This document shows, in pieces, positions 25,926 through 51,952 of a stretch of 64,000 nt of DNA (position 1 is the first letter of the stretch; each line of letters starts with the position of its first letter). Origin of the DNA: Epinephelus fuscoguttatus. Its lineage: Eukaryota; Chordata; Actinopteri; Perciformes; Serranidae. A program made the position numbers and the translations under genes. The DNA is taken from NCBI RefSeq assembly GCF_011397635.1, contig NC_064772.1:13097035-13161034 (forward strand). The letters are read 5' to 3'. The notes beneath the pieces are model-generated. The model was not told the origin of the DNA. It did not search any database and saw only the letters and a list, made by a program, of their open reading frames with translations.

Positions 25926-28155
25926 CTCAGCTGCTCCATGACAACTCTGCCAGTATCAGTGTGACAGCAGATTAAATAAGGAAGGGAATGTGAATGAGGC
26001 CAAGAGAGAGAGAAGCAGACGTTACACACGTGGGGTGTTTTCCCCTAATGATCAGGGCAGCTGTGCCTAAATTACCCCAGCGTTGCTACCATCGCTTGGC
26101 GGTAGCAGGGTGGGGCGGGTGACTGTATGTATGTGTGTGTGTGTGTGTGTGTGTTGGGGGGGTAGTCTTAGAGAAAACGCCCCTTGCAATCTCCCTCATT
26201 AGCGAGTCTAGATGATGCAGTGGAGTGAGTGGGGGTGAGGGGAGAGGGAGGTTCATCCCGCCTTGGGGATCTCAGCTCTCATTAGACCCAAGGGGGGAAG
26301 GCAGTTCATAGGCAGTGAAGCTTGAAAGTTGGGTGAGATTTGTGTTTGTGTTGTAGGAGGCATCAGGTAGATGAAAAGACCTGCCTTGCTCCTGTGTCAA
26401 GCCCCGGGCTGCAAACAATCAGGATAAACACCGGTACTGACTCACAGGTGAGTCACCTCCTCTGCAGCGGTGCAGTGTTTGTGCCAAAAACCGCTCTGGT
26501 CCTCAGGTTATTAAAAAACTGATGGAGTCAAATTTCACTTTTATCAGGGCGTCCTGGTGATTCAGTGAGCAGCCATGCACCTGCAGAGCACACCTCTGCA
26601 CACAGCATCCTCGTCTTTCTTGTGCCTTTTTCAACCTTTAAAGCCACAAAACAAAATTTCAAGAGGAATCAAGATGTAGTCTTGCAAATAGTGACCCTGC
26701 AAGATCCCCAGTCTTTGCAAACTCTTACAGTGTGTGACTTAAAACTCACATTGTCATTAGATGTGAGAAGGTGTCCGACTTACAAATCTTATAAAAGTCT
26801 TTTCACAGTCTTCAAGTGTGTGAGAGGCATTAATTGGTTGAAGCTGACCAAAGCTTGTGAGCATGAGAGACTATGAAGTGGAGAGGCAGCTTGTTTATTG
26901 ATGTATTTTTGATGCTTCTGCTCAGCAGCTGGGCGTTTGGGAGGCTGCGGTGGTTGCAGTTTCACTCAGCGAGGGTGAGTTAAGTGATGTTACGGGAAAC
27001 ATTTATTAGATTGCAGAAACAGATGAGGAAAACCACACCGCAATGACACTTGAAGCAGCTAGCGGAGAAGAAAGAAAAAGATTTTTATGATAACTAACTT
27101 ACGTGTATTTATCTCACAGATTCTCAGATTTCTCAGTCTGACAGTACACAAAACATTAGACGAAGAAAAAGGAGCCAAACTGCCAGAAACTACTTCTGAT
27201 GCAGCAAATGCTCTGCGCTGTAAGATGTTTTTAAATAAATATCTGCTCCTCCTTTACTCCATCAGCTGTCCCGACTTTTAGGTTGCTGCTTTACCCCATT
27301 CCCAGCGATTTATGTCGTCCATCCTCAGCTAGTTCCGACATAGTAAGAGGATTACAGCCACACACACACATACACACAGGGGACTGTTGCCATTTTCTGA
27401 TGATGGATTAATCCAAAACATGCCACAGCTGCAATGCTGTTATGACATGCATCAAGCCGAGCTGGACTATGATGATGATTAGAATGATGTAACCATTGAA
27501 GCTACCGAGCGTAAGAGGGAAAAGGGATGAGCTCCACAATGTGCCATTTACCAGAGTTTGGCATGCAGACCCACAAAAGACCCAGTAAGATTAGCACAGC
27601 AAGTCTCTTTGTGCACTTAAACAGTTGTCAGAGTGAGACAGAAATGAACTTAGTCACCCCGAACACTGGCAGATGTGATGTACTGCGCGCTGCAACACTT
27701 AGCTCACACTCTGCTCTGTTTCCCTCCGAGTGCATGACACACTTTGCAACTTCTGTGGCATGTCACAAGGTTTCTAAAAAGTGAGGACACCTTTGAAGCA
27801 GCGCTGATGAAGTTACAGCCACTAAGTAGTCTGATGGTTTTCATGGATACTTCAGGTGAAAGTTATATCCACTGAATCCACATGCATGTTGTTTTCCACT
27901 CCAGTGGTAGTATAAAGCTTCCATTGTATCAAAAATAGATGTTCCAAGAGGAATCTGGTAAATCAGGATTAAAAATTATCTCTGTCACACTGCCAAGGGT
28001 CACACACACACACAGTCTTCTTATTTGATACATCTGCAAATACTTGTGAATACGCCACAGTAGCTAACGAATCAAAAGCCACCATGCAAGAGCTGTACAA
28101 GCACAGTGAACAGTAGCAGCCTGGGACCCAGACACATCTCTATCCAAAGTCTTAC

Positions 28156-28264
28156 CTCGCAAGACGCAGTCACGGCTGTGTGTTTACGCTCTTCATTGTC
28201 CTGGGGTGAATCACTCCAACGTGCTGCCATCATTTCATTTCAAACCACAGAGGAGGAAGATGTC
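28156..28264 (-). CDS. arhgap21: Rho GTPase-activating protein 21, first coding exon (partial gene)
   Basis: ARHGAP21 is a large Golgi and junction-associated Rho-GAP with PDZ, PH and RhoGAP domains, acting on Cdc42/RhoA. Only its start is here. On the minus strand an ATG ATG at 28233 opens 26 codons, beginning MMAARWSDSPQD and ending TASCE, directly followed by the donor GAG|GTAAG at 28156/28155. The human protein, as I recall it, begins MMATRRTG and has ACE near residue 21, so both the double Met start and the exon end resemble it. A long pyrimidine tract and AG (CTCTAAAG) put the exon's acceptor at about 28264, leaving some 30 bases of 5' UTR. Orientation and position next to prtfdc1 fit the conserved vertebrate gene order. 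The exon is short, so identity rests on weak similarity plus synteny; a chance frame cannot be excluded. Confidence 0.6.
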
Positions 28265-29225
28265 CTTTAGAGACCACATTGAGGTGAGGAGGATGAAGCC
28301 AAAAAACAGAAAAACACAAGAAGGAAGAAAAAAAAAGAAAAAGGAAGAGGAAAAAGATCCTAATCCACACCGTCCTCCTTCTTCATGTCCATCAGTGGCT
28401 GAAATCTGAACACAGGAGTGCACAAGTTAGTTAGGCAAATGCTGTCCACACTGTCCCATGCAGCCAAGAAGATAACCTGGAATGCATTCTTGAAAATACT
28501 ACAGCCATTTAATGTCACATCAAAGCTCCATAAATTTATGATGAGCCTGGTCAACCAAGGACAGCCTAACATCTTAACCTTCTTCACTCTTAATGAAGAA
28601 TGCTGTTTATCTAAAGGTCACTATGCTGGTATCACAGTAGCTTTGACAATAAAGCAAACTGAGATCAATACGGAAGGATATCATTGTGATTTTTCAGATG
28701 GTACAGCATGACTTTAGGGTTTATATGAATTCCAATTAATGGCAAACATGCACAACACTCCTATTCAGTTAATGGAGCGTGCGTTTGCTTAAATGTGGCG
28801 TTTAATGTCAGGTGGATAGTCGAGCTTCTCTGCAAGCCTTGATTAAAAAATGTCTGACACCTCTGTAATATCATTTGCACCCATGAAGGAAAAGAAATGA
28901 GACGTGCATGCCAAATAAAAGCGGAATTCATGGCACTCTGTGGGGGGAAAGTGCACATTATAAGGACTGCGGTGTTAAAAGCGCCACACCAGCCATCATG
29001 TATTAAGCCATACGCTAAATATAAACAGCCAGGACTGGATGCTAAATACTCTCTCTCTTACGACATGGCACACATACACCAAAACGACCTATTTTCTTTG
29101 TTTTTCCACTCGTTTTTAGCCAGAAATCCCCCTTACTGCTGTTACTACGGGTCGCTGTTGACAAGCTAACAAGGGAAGACGACAGGTTGTTGCTGTGGTT
29201 ATAATAGTGAACACCAAAAACCTAC

Positions 29226-29760
29226 CTGTTACAAATTCAGCAAACTACTCCGAAATGACAAAAGCAACACATTGTCCATGTTTGTAGGGGGAGTAGGTTG
29301 TTGGTTAAAAGCCTCGGTCGAGCCAAAGATGGGTTAAAAAGGCTGTCAAGAGATTACAAAGCGGGATATTCAGTCTCCGTTTAGAGCCACACTGACTGAC
29401 CGCTGAGGCTCACTACCTGTTAGGAAAAACACACTGGAAAAAACACGGTAAACGCCCTTCAGTGTGCATTTCTTCGTCAGGGAGACCCCGTGAAAAATAA
29501 ACATGTGGTGTTCATTCATTTCCCATCATTTCCGAGCTTTAATTCGATGTTAAAATAGTCAAAATAGCAAACAAAAAAAAGTAACATGTACTCCTACGTG
29601 GTCCCCGGTTGGCGGCGCGACAATCTGTACACAGATTGACGAATCTCCCGACTCTGCTAAGCCCCGCCCCTCCGCTTGCCCCTTTTCCAAGCACTGTCCA
29701 ATCAGAGGGGTGGATTAAATTTGGAATTTTGAAGCGGGCCAATTGGAGGCGTTGTTACAT
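29226..29760 (-). promoter_or_regulatory. Candidate arhgap21 promoter and non-coding first exon
   Basis: On the minus strand this stretch has a GC box (GGGGCGGGGC, within 29658-29672), ATTGG/CCAAT-type boxes near 29695-29703 and 29735-29742, and a CpG-containing block (29605-29665), all unusual for the AT-rich surroundings. Downstream on the same strand is a good donor, AACAG|GTAGG, with the exon ending at 29226. The only ATG-initiated frame just before it (about 16 codons) stops before the donor, as expected of a 5' UTR exon. Splicing to the acceptor at 28264 would give an intron of about 1 kb. The transcription start is not determined. Confidence 0.4.
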
Positions 29761-31780
29761 AACAATTTCAATAAAGAGTGGAAGCTGGTCCATTCTGGTC
29801 CCTGCCTGAATACCACTATGAAGGAACTTTGTTTTTATGTTACATTCAGTCATTTACTTGGCTTTTTACATTTGGTGCTACTCAGCTACATTTATTATTT
29901 TCATTGCAATAATTACATCTAAATTAGAAGTTTTTAAATGAAGCACATCACCATCTTGTAAATGGTCTATAGGTCAAGATGAAAATGCCCAACACTATAT
30001 AAAGTAGTTAAAATTAGCTCCACACAATATTTAACAATATATAGGCCACATTATATATTATATGACAACATGAACGTCTGAAATGGATTACTCTTTTGAT
30101 GCTTCTATTTCCCTGCTCTATTATGTATTTTTACTCAAGTAAACACAATTAAAGGCAAGAATTTTTCTTGTAATAGAGAATTTTTAAATTGTAGTATTGG
30201 TGCTTTTACTTATGTAAGCAATCTAAGTACTTCCTCCAGCTCTGATTGAAAGTTTTTGTGCAGACCATGTCAAATTAGTGTTGCAGTTTTATCCAATACA
30301 CCTATAATTTTATGTATTAATTGTAGCTACAGCTGTGATATAATCCATTAAATGTAATTTTTTCCTTTTAGAATAAGAGGAAATACATTTTTTATAGTCA
30401 CAAATAATAAACTACAATGTCTCTGCAGCAAAAAATTACAAAAGGTTGTAAAGTAGCCTCTTGTTATTTTGTATTTCTAGTCTGCTACAATGGAGAGGGA
30501 GACATTATACTTTCTATTTTTCAATAATAATATAACCCTCTATAAGGGGCCATTCCTCAAATTACTACTTTCACTTTTGATACTTTGAATATTTAGCATT
30601 TATTACTTCTGTACGTTTACTTAAAGTAAGTAAAATGTTGAATGTGGGACTATTGTAACAGAATATTTTTATATTTATCTTAAAATATCTTAATACTTCC
30701 TCTTACTAATGCAACATGATCATTATCCATGAATCCACACTTTTCACCCACACAATGCATTTCAATAATCAGCTCGCCATGAGCTGATAAACACTTTGTT
30801 CCCACACTCTGTCATTGAGCCTTTCAGACCTTTAAAGTGAGCAAATGAAATCACAGGGACATCATTGTGAGGGCTGAGGAAAAGCCCCGAGGCCCAACAC
30901 ATATGCTGAACTCTCCAATTTCCTAACGTTCAACTGGCGAAACATATTTGCCTATCCATTATCAACTGTAACAGCAGTGTCCTTAACTTTATTATGGTGA
31001 CATGTAGGGCATGGCAGCCACATGGGACTCCATGGTGCATGAAAAAAAGGGCTGCACAGCTGATCCGCACAAAGACAAAGGCTGACAGTGTTCTGTTTGC
31101 AGGCTACTCCAGCAGCACAATAGAAGATGGGACAATAGGAGTCTTTTGACCCACACTGTGGCGAGGTTTCCCTGCTTTCAGAGAGGAGCTATTGTCTAAG
31201 AGCTGGTGCACCCTCATTGAGACAATGGAGAACTTAAACTGATGTAAGTGGGACTCTGCATTATGTGATGTAGACATGAGGCTCCTATTAATTTAATGCA
31301 ATTTGTCTAATAAACATACTACATTATTAATGCAGCAAAAAGATCTTACTGATTTGTCATAAAGCGTGATTGTGCATCAGAAACTAAAGTCATTATGACA
31401 ACTTAAGTTTTCCCAGGCAAGCAATAGCTAATGTAACACATGTAAGTATGTTTTCCCACAAAAACAACTCACAACCTGAATCTCTCTGGATTACATACGT
31501 GTATAAAAATTCACAAGCAAACTATAAAAATGTTTTACTGGTGCAGCAGTAGAAGAGCCAACAGTGATTGTGGTACTTTCCCAAAAAAGCACTTGGCCCA
31601 GCACTCGAGTTACTACAACAGTGCATTCTCCTCTGTGCAGAACAGCCGAGACACACATGCAGTGCAGTGTTGTTTTTATGAATGGCAAGGGAGAGGAGGA
31701 GAGAGGATTTCAGATCAATGAGCGGTAAACAAAGCTCACTGAGGATCCCTAATGACTGAATGTATGGCTACTGTATACTT
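29761..31780. other. AT-rich intergenic stretch, no feature seen
   Basis: This is AT-rich DNA with no open frame that looks coding, no clear terminal inverted repeats and no tandem array. It separates the arhgap21 5' region from a block of transposon copies. Confidence 0.6.
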
Positions 31781-32459
31781 TAAAGGGACAGTTCAGATTT
31801 TTTTAAGTGGGGTTGTCTGAGTTACTTATCCATAGATGGCTTATTACAAGCAGTAGATGTCAGTCGGCACGCCCACATTTTGGAGAAGCAAGCTGATGTC
31901 TGACATGGAAGCTAAGCAATCTGATGTGGAGGGGTCTGGGAAAAAAAAGTATTTTGACCACCCAAAAACTTTAAGTTTAAGTGTACATTCTGTTGAGGGT
32001 ATTGTCACTGCTTTACCTTAATGTAAGACAGTGATTTCAACTGGATTAAGCCGTTATATTGCGGTCCTCAAAGCCAGACTCCATTGAGAAAAACAGTGAT
32101 TTATCATCACTGAACACAGGAGCTGCTGGGCCACGACGGCCTCGATCAGTTTGTTTGTTTGTGTCATTGTGCGACTTTGGCATTTAAGAGGGTACGTTCA
32201 GATTCACCAAAATCACACAGGAACAGAAACAAACTAACTGATCAAAGCAGCAGTAGACCAGCAGCTCCTTTGTTCAGTGAGCTAAAATGACTGTTTTTCT
32301 CAAGGGAGTCTGGTAGCTTTGATGAGAGTACAGATGGGGAACTAAAGCTGTTACATTGCTTAGCTTCTGTGTTGGACTTCTGCCTGCTTCTCCAAACTGT
32401 GGGGCTAATGACTGAAATCTACTGAAGATAATGCACAGACTATCGATACTATCCCTTTA
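31781..32459. mobile_element. Palindromic (foldback) MITE, TAAAGGG termini
   Basis: The left end TAAAGGGACAGTTCA and the right end (reverse-complemented TAAAGGGATAGTATC) are inverted copies. The arms pair over most of the element: GGAGAAGCAAGCTGATGTC on the left matches the reverse of GCCTGCTTCTCC on the right, and GAACACAGGAGCTGCTGG matches the reverse of CCAGCAGCTCCTTTGTTC. It has no coding capacity. This is a common architecture for non-autonomous teleost elements. Confidence 0.75.
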
Positions 32460-33218
32460 CGGTGCTGTTGTGTTACCTTCCGTATGCAACTGCTCCCTGA
32501 GGCATGCTTGTAACTTTTTTCCCACTATAATAATTTCTGTTACATTTTGTTTGGGTATTTCTATGAACATTTATTGCTAATTCTGTTATGCCAAATGTGC
32601 AGTTGCAAAGTCAGAGTGACTCAAACATTCAGCAGCAGAGAGATTACACACTCTCTCGTGGCAGCAAAATGTTTGGCTGGATTAAGGCATCACATGAAGC
32701 CCAAGTTCAAAGCCCAGCAGCGTTAGGATTAGGACAGGTGGAAATGACTCTGCAGCACAGCGTGCTCTGTGTGTGAAACTAATTCAAAACACTCCTTCAT
32801 GCAAAATACTTGTCGGGCATGACAACGTACATTTCATTCATATAGAGTTCTTTAAAGTGTAGTTGAGAGTTTAAGAGGACCACTCTCCCACTCCAGGTTG
32901 TATAAGTGGATCTGGCACTGAGTTTGATGACTGGATGAAACCTAGTAGCAGTCAATCTATCAAGCCCTCGAGCCAGCCAGCCCCTAATTGGAACACAATG
33001 AACACTGGAGAGGATGTTCTTTCTATTTGTGTACTAAGATGCTCCAGTATAGCAGTCTTTATTAAGTTCCAAACTGAGAATGTAATCATTTAGCATCTGC
33101 TGGATCAAGTGCAATAAATAAATGTTCTAGATCTTAAATTAAGGCTGGGTCATTTATTACAACTGGAGCAGAAGCACACATAAAATGTATTCAGCTTTGA
33201 CGCTGAAGCAGTCTGATC

Positions 33219-33545
33219 TTAAAGGGACAGTTCACCTAAAATCAAAATACACTTTTTACCTCTTACCTGTAGTGCTACTTATTAATCTAGATTGTTTTGG
33301 TGTGATTTGCCGAGTGTTGGAGATATCAGTGCAGAAGGAAACGTCCATCTACTCATGTACAAGAGGCTCGTGGTCATGATTGTTTGAGATAGAGACAAAA
33401 CATTAATGGTGACCTCTTCAGCTGAGCTGTAATGTTTGCTAGCTCAGAGGTGCTAGGTGAGTTAGCATTAGATGGACACTTCTTCCTGCACAGTGATACA
33501 GCTGGCGGGTGTAGTCTGGTAGAAAGAAAGTAGTTCCTACATGAA
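33219..33545. mobile_element. Truncated copy of TTAAAGGGACAGTTCA element
   Basis: It begins TTAAAGGGACAGTTCACC and shares TCTAGATTGTTTTGGTGTGA, GCGGGTGTAGT and TAGTTCCTACAT with the longer element at 45516-46677. The matching inverted right terminus is missing. Confidence 0.65.
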
Positions 33546-33584
33546 ATATTAGTCTCATGTTTGTGTCTTTAACATGAGCCACAG

Positions 33585-34640
33585 AACAGCTTAGCCTGAC
33601 ATAAAGACTGGAAGCAGGGGGAAACAGCTATCTTGTCCATGATATAACCAGCACCTCTAAAACCCAAAGTGTAGGACTCATGGATGTATAGAGAGAACTG
33701 GATACAGTGTTGATTCATACGAAAGTTGCTCAGTGACGCATGAAGCCAAAAAAGTTCAAATGCCGTGTATAAAATTACCCGGATGATCGGCATTGCTTCC
33801 GCACTTTGTGGCCCCTAAAGCAGGTGCGCCCGAGCCTGCTAATTCCAGTTTAGAACTCCACTATCTTGAGTGGGGATAAAATGATTTACCCTTTCACCTT
33901 GCACCATTTCTAAATGTTATCGGACTGAATGGATCAAATCCTAATGATGCAACGAGTCATTTCAAGAGGGTTATGATGCTCAAAAAAATGTATCCACTGA
34001 CTAACAGATGTCTCTTTCTTTTAAGTCTATGGCAAAAAGTCTTTTGGGGCCTACTGGCATCATGTCACATGCTTGGAAGTTGTAATTCCACTGTTTGGCC
34101 ACTACAAAAATTGGCTTCAAAGCCTAATGTCACTACTACAACCAGCAAAGAAATAGTTTGGCACACAGTCACATGTAAAATTACAAATTGTAATTTCTAC
34201 ACTTTGATTTTTGTGCTGATTAAACAAACAAGTGTTGGGGAGTGGGGTTTGTTACTCTTGGACATAGCCTGGGTAAGTATGTCCCAAAATGTCTGACTAT
34301 TCCTTCGAATATGAAGCTACATCCAGAAGGCCGTTATCTTACCCAAGCATAAAAACTGGAAACAGGGGGAAACAGCTAACCTGGCTCTTTCCAAATGTAA
34401 CAAAAATCCACCTGAGGACAACTCTAAAGCTCACTTAATAACGTTGTTTGTGTAATCTGTACAAAAATCAAAGTGTAGGACCACAGGAAGTCCCTCTGCC
34501 TCCTGTCTTCATGCTAAGCTAAGCTAGCTGTCTCCTACCTGTAGCTTTATATTTAACATAAAAGAATGGTATTTAGCTTCCCATATCTTAGCCATTGATA
34601 TTAGCTTATTTCCTAATAACCTATTTCTTTAAAGTCAGAA
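33585..34640. mobile_element. Two partial copies of a 'GGGGGAAACAGCTA' teleost repeat
   Basis: AAGACTGGAAGCAGGGGGAA near 33605 and AAAACTGGAAACAGGGGGAA near 34353 start two related stretches. The second continues with TCTAAAGCTCACTTAATAAC and AAGCTAAGCTAGCTGTCTCC. This word order is typical of an abundant teleost element. No protein-coding potential was found in either copy. Confidence 0.55.
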
Positions 34641-35950
34641 CAAAAAAATAGGAAGTTTAGGAAGTTAACAAGGTCTGTCTCTTGTACTGGTCATGTGAAA
34701 TAAAATCCCATTGCTGTGCCTCTAACCACAGGCTTCATATGTCAAATGCATGAATGTGCGGCCATTCAAATGTACAATTCCCGTTTTGTTTCTTTTGTGC
34801 TGAGCCCAGTTTACCTGTAGCCTACTTTCTGCGGTCGGCCCCATCCTCAGTTCCCCTGACGGAGTACTACAAAGCCGCAGCATGTGAAACCTGCAGGGCT
34901 TTTTGTCCCATCTCGCTTTCACCAAGCCCTGCATCAAGGTGAAAGACAATGGCCTCTGGGTTCTCAGGGCAGTGTGGGGGGCATCAGTGCTGGGATAAGT
35001 TAACCACGACCGCCAAGTGCTGATGTTTTGTGATAAGGACACACAGAGTTGCAGCCAGAGGTACAATGGGGGTCTTTGTGGCAGAGCCTGCACAGATAGC
35101 ACCCAACCAAAAAACTGTGTAATTTGTAAAGTTTCTTACCTCTTGCTTATCTCGCTCCTCTGTAGCTCAGGGGTCATGGACAAGTAATAAAGCCTGGCTT
35201 CATTTAGGGTTCCTCCAAAGGAATTACTGAAGGTGTTGTTTACGACTACAGACGTGAAACCTGAGAGTGTTTTGAAAGCACAACATAGAATCTAAGTGCT
35301 CCGAACCCCCCAGAACTCTCTTTTGTTTGCAGCCACCCATGTTATCCAAATAGCAACTCATTTCTCAGGTCATTTAACTTGAACAGGCCTTGTCGCTGGA
35401 GCTGAACCATTACCTTTGGCTTCGAGACATGTTTGGGAAATGTGAGAAAAACACACACAGTTTGTATAATCTGATACCTGAATTATACAAAAGTTATGAC
35501 AATATTTTTTGTTGAAGGTTATCAGTCATTAGTCACTGCTGACCTTGGTGTCCTGTACATGGAGCACTTAGGGGTCTTGGGGTGGAGAGATGAACACTAA
35601 TTATTGCCAAACCAACCACCAGAAAACATTTTGCCATTGCATGTCTCTAAAAACCATACGTGATATGTTACACTTGTAGTGAATAGCTGATACGTTGAAA
35701 CACATGATTCATCAGTTAGGACTTGGTGTTACAATCCCTGGAGTTTCAGGACGCTGCATGCCAGAGCATAGGTGTTTCAGTCGTGACCACCCAGCAGTAT
35801 TCAAATAAACACAAGAAGTTTGTGCTCTAGAGAAAGACCAAGATAATCAGTTGTGCACCTCAACATCATCGGGTGTTTCGGCCTTTATCACAAGACACCC
35901 TCTGTTAAGGGATGCCCACCACAAGCTGATTGGGCCACACAATCTTCTTT

Positions 35951-36143
35951 CCTAGGATGGCGAAGGCATGGCTCACCCTACTCTCCCTCTGATTGGCCAG
36001 TAGTCATTGCCTTTTTTGGCTGGATTGGTTAGGTTTAGGCATGAGGAATGAGATTGGTTAGGATTAGTGTAAGAATGTCAGGGTAAGTCAATCGGAGGCA
36101 GACTAAGGCAGAGTAGGGTGGGTCTTGCCTTTGCCATCCTAGG
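35951..36143. mobile_element. MITE of 193 bp with CCTAGGATGGC terminal repeats
   Basis: The left end CCTAGGATGGCGAAGGCATG and the right end (reverse-complemented CCTAGGATGGCAAAGGCAAG) form imperfect inverted repeats of about 38 bp. The centre has TGGATTGGTTAGGTTTAGGC. It abuts the 3' end of the retrotransposon remnant at 36139-36537, with related non-coding sequence continuing on the other side, which suggests insertion into that element. Confidence 0.7.
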
Positions 36144-36537
36144 AAAAAAACCTCGCTATCAGGCCTGGGTGTGTATCAGAACGTTGGCTCCTCCGTGGTA
36201 ACCCAGGGGCCCAGACGGGATCCTTTCTCTTCAGCCATAGCCAATGACTGCACCTCTCAGCTGTATTGGCCACATCCTTGACCACTTCCCTCTGGACCTG
36301 CCCATTAATCCCAATTTCCTTGAGAAACCTAGTGGTGGATCTGGCGACAAAGCCTCTGCAGCCCACCTCTATCGGTCACACCTCAGCTTTCCAGCCTCTA
36401 GGCGCCACTTCAGTTACGAGGTCAGCGCAGTGCAGTCTCTTGCTTTCATACACCTCCTCAATGGCATTCTCCCAAGGGACAGTTAGTTGTATGAGGAAAG
36501 CACACTGACAAGACTTCGACCAGAGGACCAGGTCTGG
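36139..36537 (-). pseudogene. Decayed non-LTR retrotransposon fragment, C-terminal restriction-like endonuclease region
   Basis: Reading the minus strand from 36537 gives a single frame starting PDLVLWSKS, continuing with LTVPWENAIEEVYESKRL, then EVGCRGFVARSTTRFLKEIG and ending with HWLWLKRKDPVWAPGLPRR. This is the order seen at the C-terminus of teleost site-specific-type non-LTR elements (R2/R4/Dong/Rex6-like group), where a PD...E-T/L-VP motif belongs to a PD-(D/E)XK endonuclease. An in-frame TGA at 36378-36376 breaks the frame, and the residue before LTVP is Gln where I expect Glu. No upstream reverse transcriptase remains. It is a dead 5'-truncated copy. The class assignment is from remembered motifs. 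Confidence 0.6.
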
Positions 36538-36599
36538 TCATAAGTTGGTTGCTGCTATCTCAGGTGGAACTATGAGATGACAACAACATTGTGGTTGAT

Positions 36600-37130
36600 G
36601 TGAGATTAGGTTTAACAACTGATTTTTTGTGGCACTATCCAGTAGGAATAACAGCAACAAGTCCCTAAAAAGCACCCACATTTGGTATCTAAAAAAGCCA
36701 TTGGAAAAGGAGCCAAACTTGCACTTATGTTTTGGGGCTAAAAAGCCACAAAAAAAACAGAAACGGGTCCCAAAAACACACCTATGTATGGTGCCTAAAA
36801 CGGTGCTGGAAAAAGAGCCTCAGGTTGTTAAGAACACCCACGTTTGATGCCTAAAAAGCTGCTAGAAACGCTGCAATGACTTGCTAAAAATAACCAGGTT
36901 TGTTGTTGGTTGGTCTCAAACAGTTGCCTGGAGCTTGGCAGGTCTTGCTTTAGTGTCACGCTATCCACTATCCCCTCTACCTCCTGATGACAAAGTCAGC
37001 TCATACACTGCATCACTTCAGAAACGTTATGATACATATAAAACATACAAATGTAACATTTTTGGTTTGCAGAAATGTAAGATGCCAACATCTTCTTATG
37101 GTGACTGGGCTGTTACTGCACTAGATCTTT
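36600..37130. repeat. Interspersed repeat, copy 1 of a pair
   Basis: It shares with 40200-40660 the words TTGGTCTC, CTCAAACAGT, AGCTTGGCA, TGTAACAT and GGTTTGCAGAAA followed by GGTGACTGGGCTGT, in the same order and orientation. Within this copy the 'AAAAAGCC / ...AAAGAGCC' segment is itself repeated several times (36640-36870). The open frame at 36629-36847 is a product of that internal repetition. Confidence 0.55.
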
Positions 37131-37343
37131 ACACTTAGCATGAAACCTGAGTGTGTGCATGCGTTCCTGTTATGTGACGGCTGTTTGGAGTTTCAGATAA
37201 TTAAGAATCAAGAGTGCACAGCCACATGATAACACTCGTCAAGTGCACGCTGCATGAGGTGAAGCATGCTCTGGTCTGTCTGTCGACATGCACAATTGAC
37301 TCTCTTAGTCGCCCCAACAATGGCAACAGAACATACAAAATAC

Positions 37344-37383
<40 letters not shown>

Positions 37384-37981
37384 GTGTAGGTTTTTTAAAG
37401 TCTATAGAGCGAGCAATTCCCCCCCTGAGATCAAGGGTTCAGAGTTTGATTGCAGCGTTACAAAGACAACAGTTTATGTGCAATTCAGTTGAATGAAGAC
37501 ATTTTTTTATCAGATGAAAGAACTAATGGGTTTCATATAAATCTGACATTGAAAAAGTTTTGTCTCCCTTTAGTTTGTTTGTCCCAAAGTCTAGGAATGA
37601 GCATGAGATTGCATGTAGAAGTAGTTATTCATAATAAACAGACACTCAAAGTTTAATTTTTTCCCAAAATGCTCAGTTAAACTCATGTATTTGGCTGTGA
37701 TTTCCAGTAAGACTTGATTAAAGTTGGGAACAAATAGACACAGTATGGTGAGGAGACGCAGTTCGGCCTGCCTGCTGCGCCCACTGAGCGTTTTCCATGA
37801 GTCAGAGTGGGCGTTATCCGGGCACCGGGGATGCCAACGTCCATAAGCTCTCTCCATCTGTCACCAACAGTCCTCTCCTGTTGGTCAGCATTTCATTCTT
37901 TTATTTATCTGTTCCTTTGTTCCCGTGTGCATCAAAACAAAATATGAAAGGGAGGAGGAGGCAGACATCACATTATTTTTT
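37131..37981. other. Intergenic sequence 3' of prtfdc1
   Basis: Contains the (TG)n tract at 37347-37380 and otherwise unremarkable unique sequence. The open frames here are short and lack domains. Confidence 0.5.
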
Positions 37982-37987
37982 TTTATT
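37982..37987 (-). terminator. prtfdc1: prtfdc1 polyadenylation signal AATAAA
   Basis: A canonical AATAAA on the minus strand lies about 100 bases downstream of the prtfdc1 stop codon. It would give a short 3' UTR; more distal sites are not excluded. Confidence 0.5.
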
Positions 37988-38085
37988 TTATAAAACATTG
38001 TATAAAGACCTCAAAAGTTAGGATTCGTCTACAAATTTAAAGTCAGGCAGACTTTAGCTGCTAATGTAAAACTGTGCATAACTTC

Positions 38086-51927
<13,842 letters not shown>

Positions 51928-51952
51928 TTGTAGTGGTGTGAAAACTGTCTTC

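Larger units (their letters stand above)
1..28155 (-). other. arhgap21: Probable first coding intron of arhgap21 (continues beyond the window)
   Basis: This 28-kb stretch lies downstream, on the minus strand, of the donor site of the short first coding exon of arhgap21. I looked by eye on the minus strand for the next expected exon, which should encode the segment leading into the PDZ domain, and did not find it. The open frames here (longest 202 codons, 22691-23299 minus) have no recognisable domain, are not flanked by coherent splice-linked exons and overlap simple sequence. The content is unique AT-rich DNA, microsatellites, mobile-element remnants listed separately, and a few GC-richer non-repetitive blocks (8220-8620, 15185-15450, 23020-23310) that may be regulatory. 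Assignment as an intron is inference from gene order and the neighbouring exon. Confidence 0.5.

Noticed and set aside
34722-35102. 126-codon open frame on the minus strand
   Set aside because: No recognisable motif or supporting exon; intergenic between arhgap21 and prtfdc1.
36244-36508. Two 80-codon plus-strand open frames
   Set aside because: They lie antisense to the decayed retrotransposon endonuclease fragment and reflect its codon structure.
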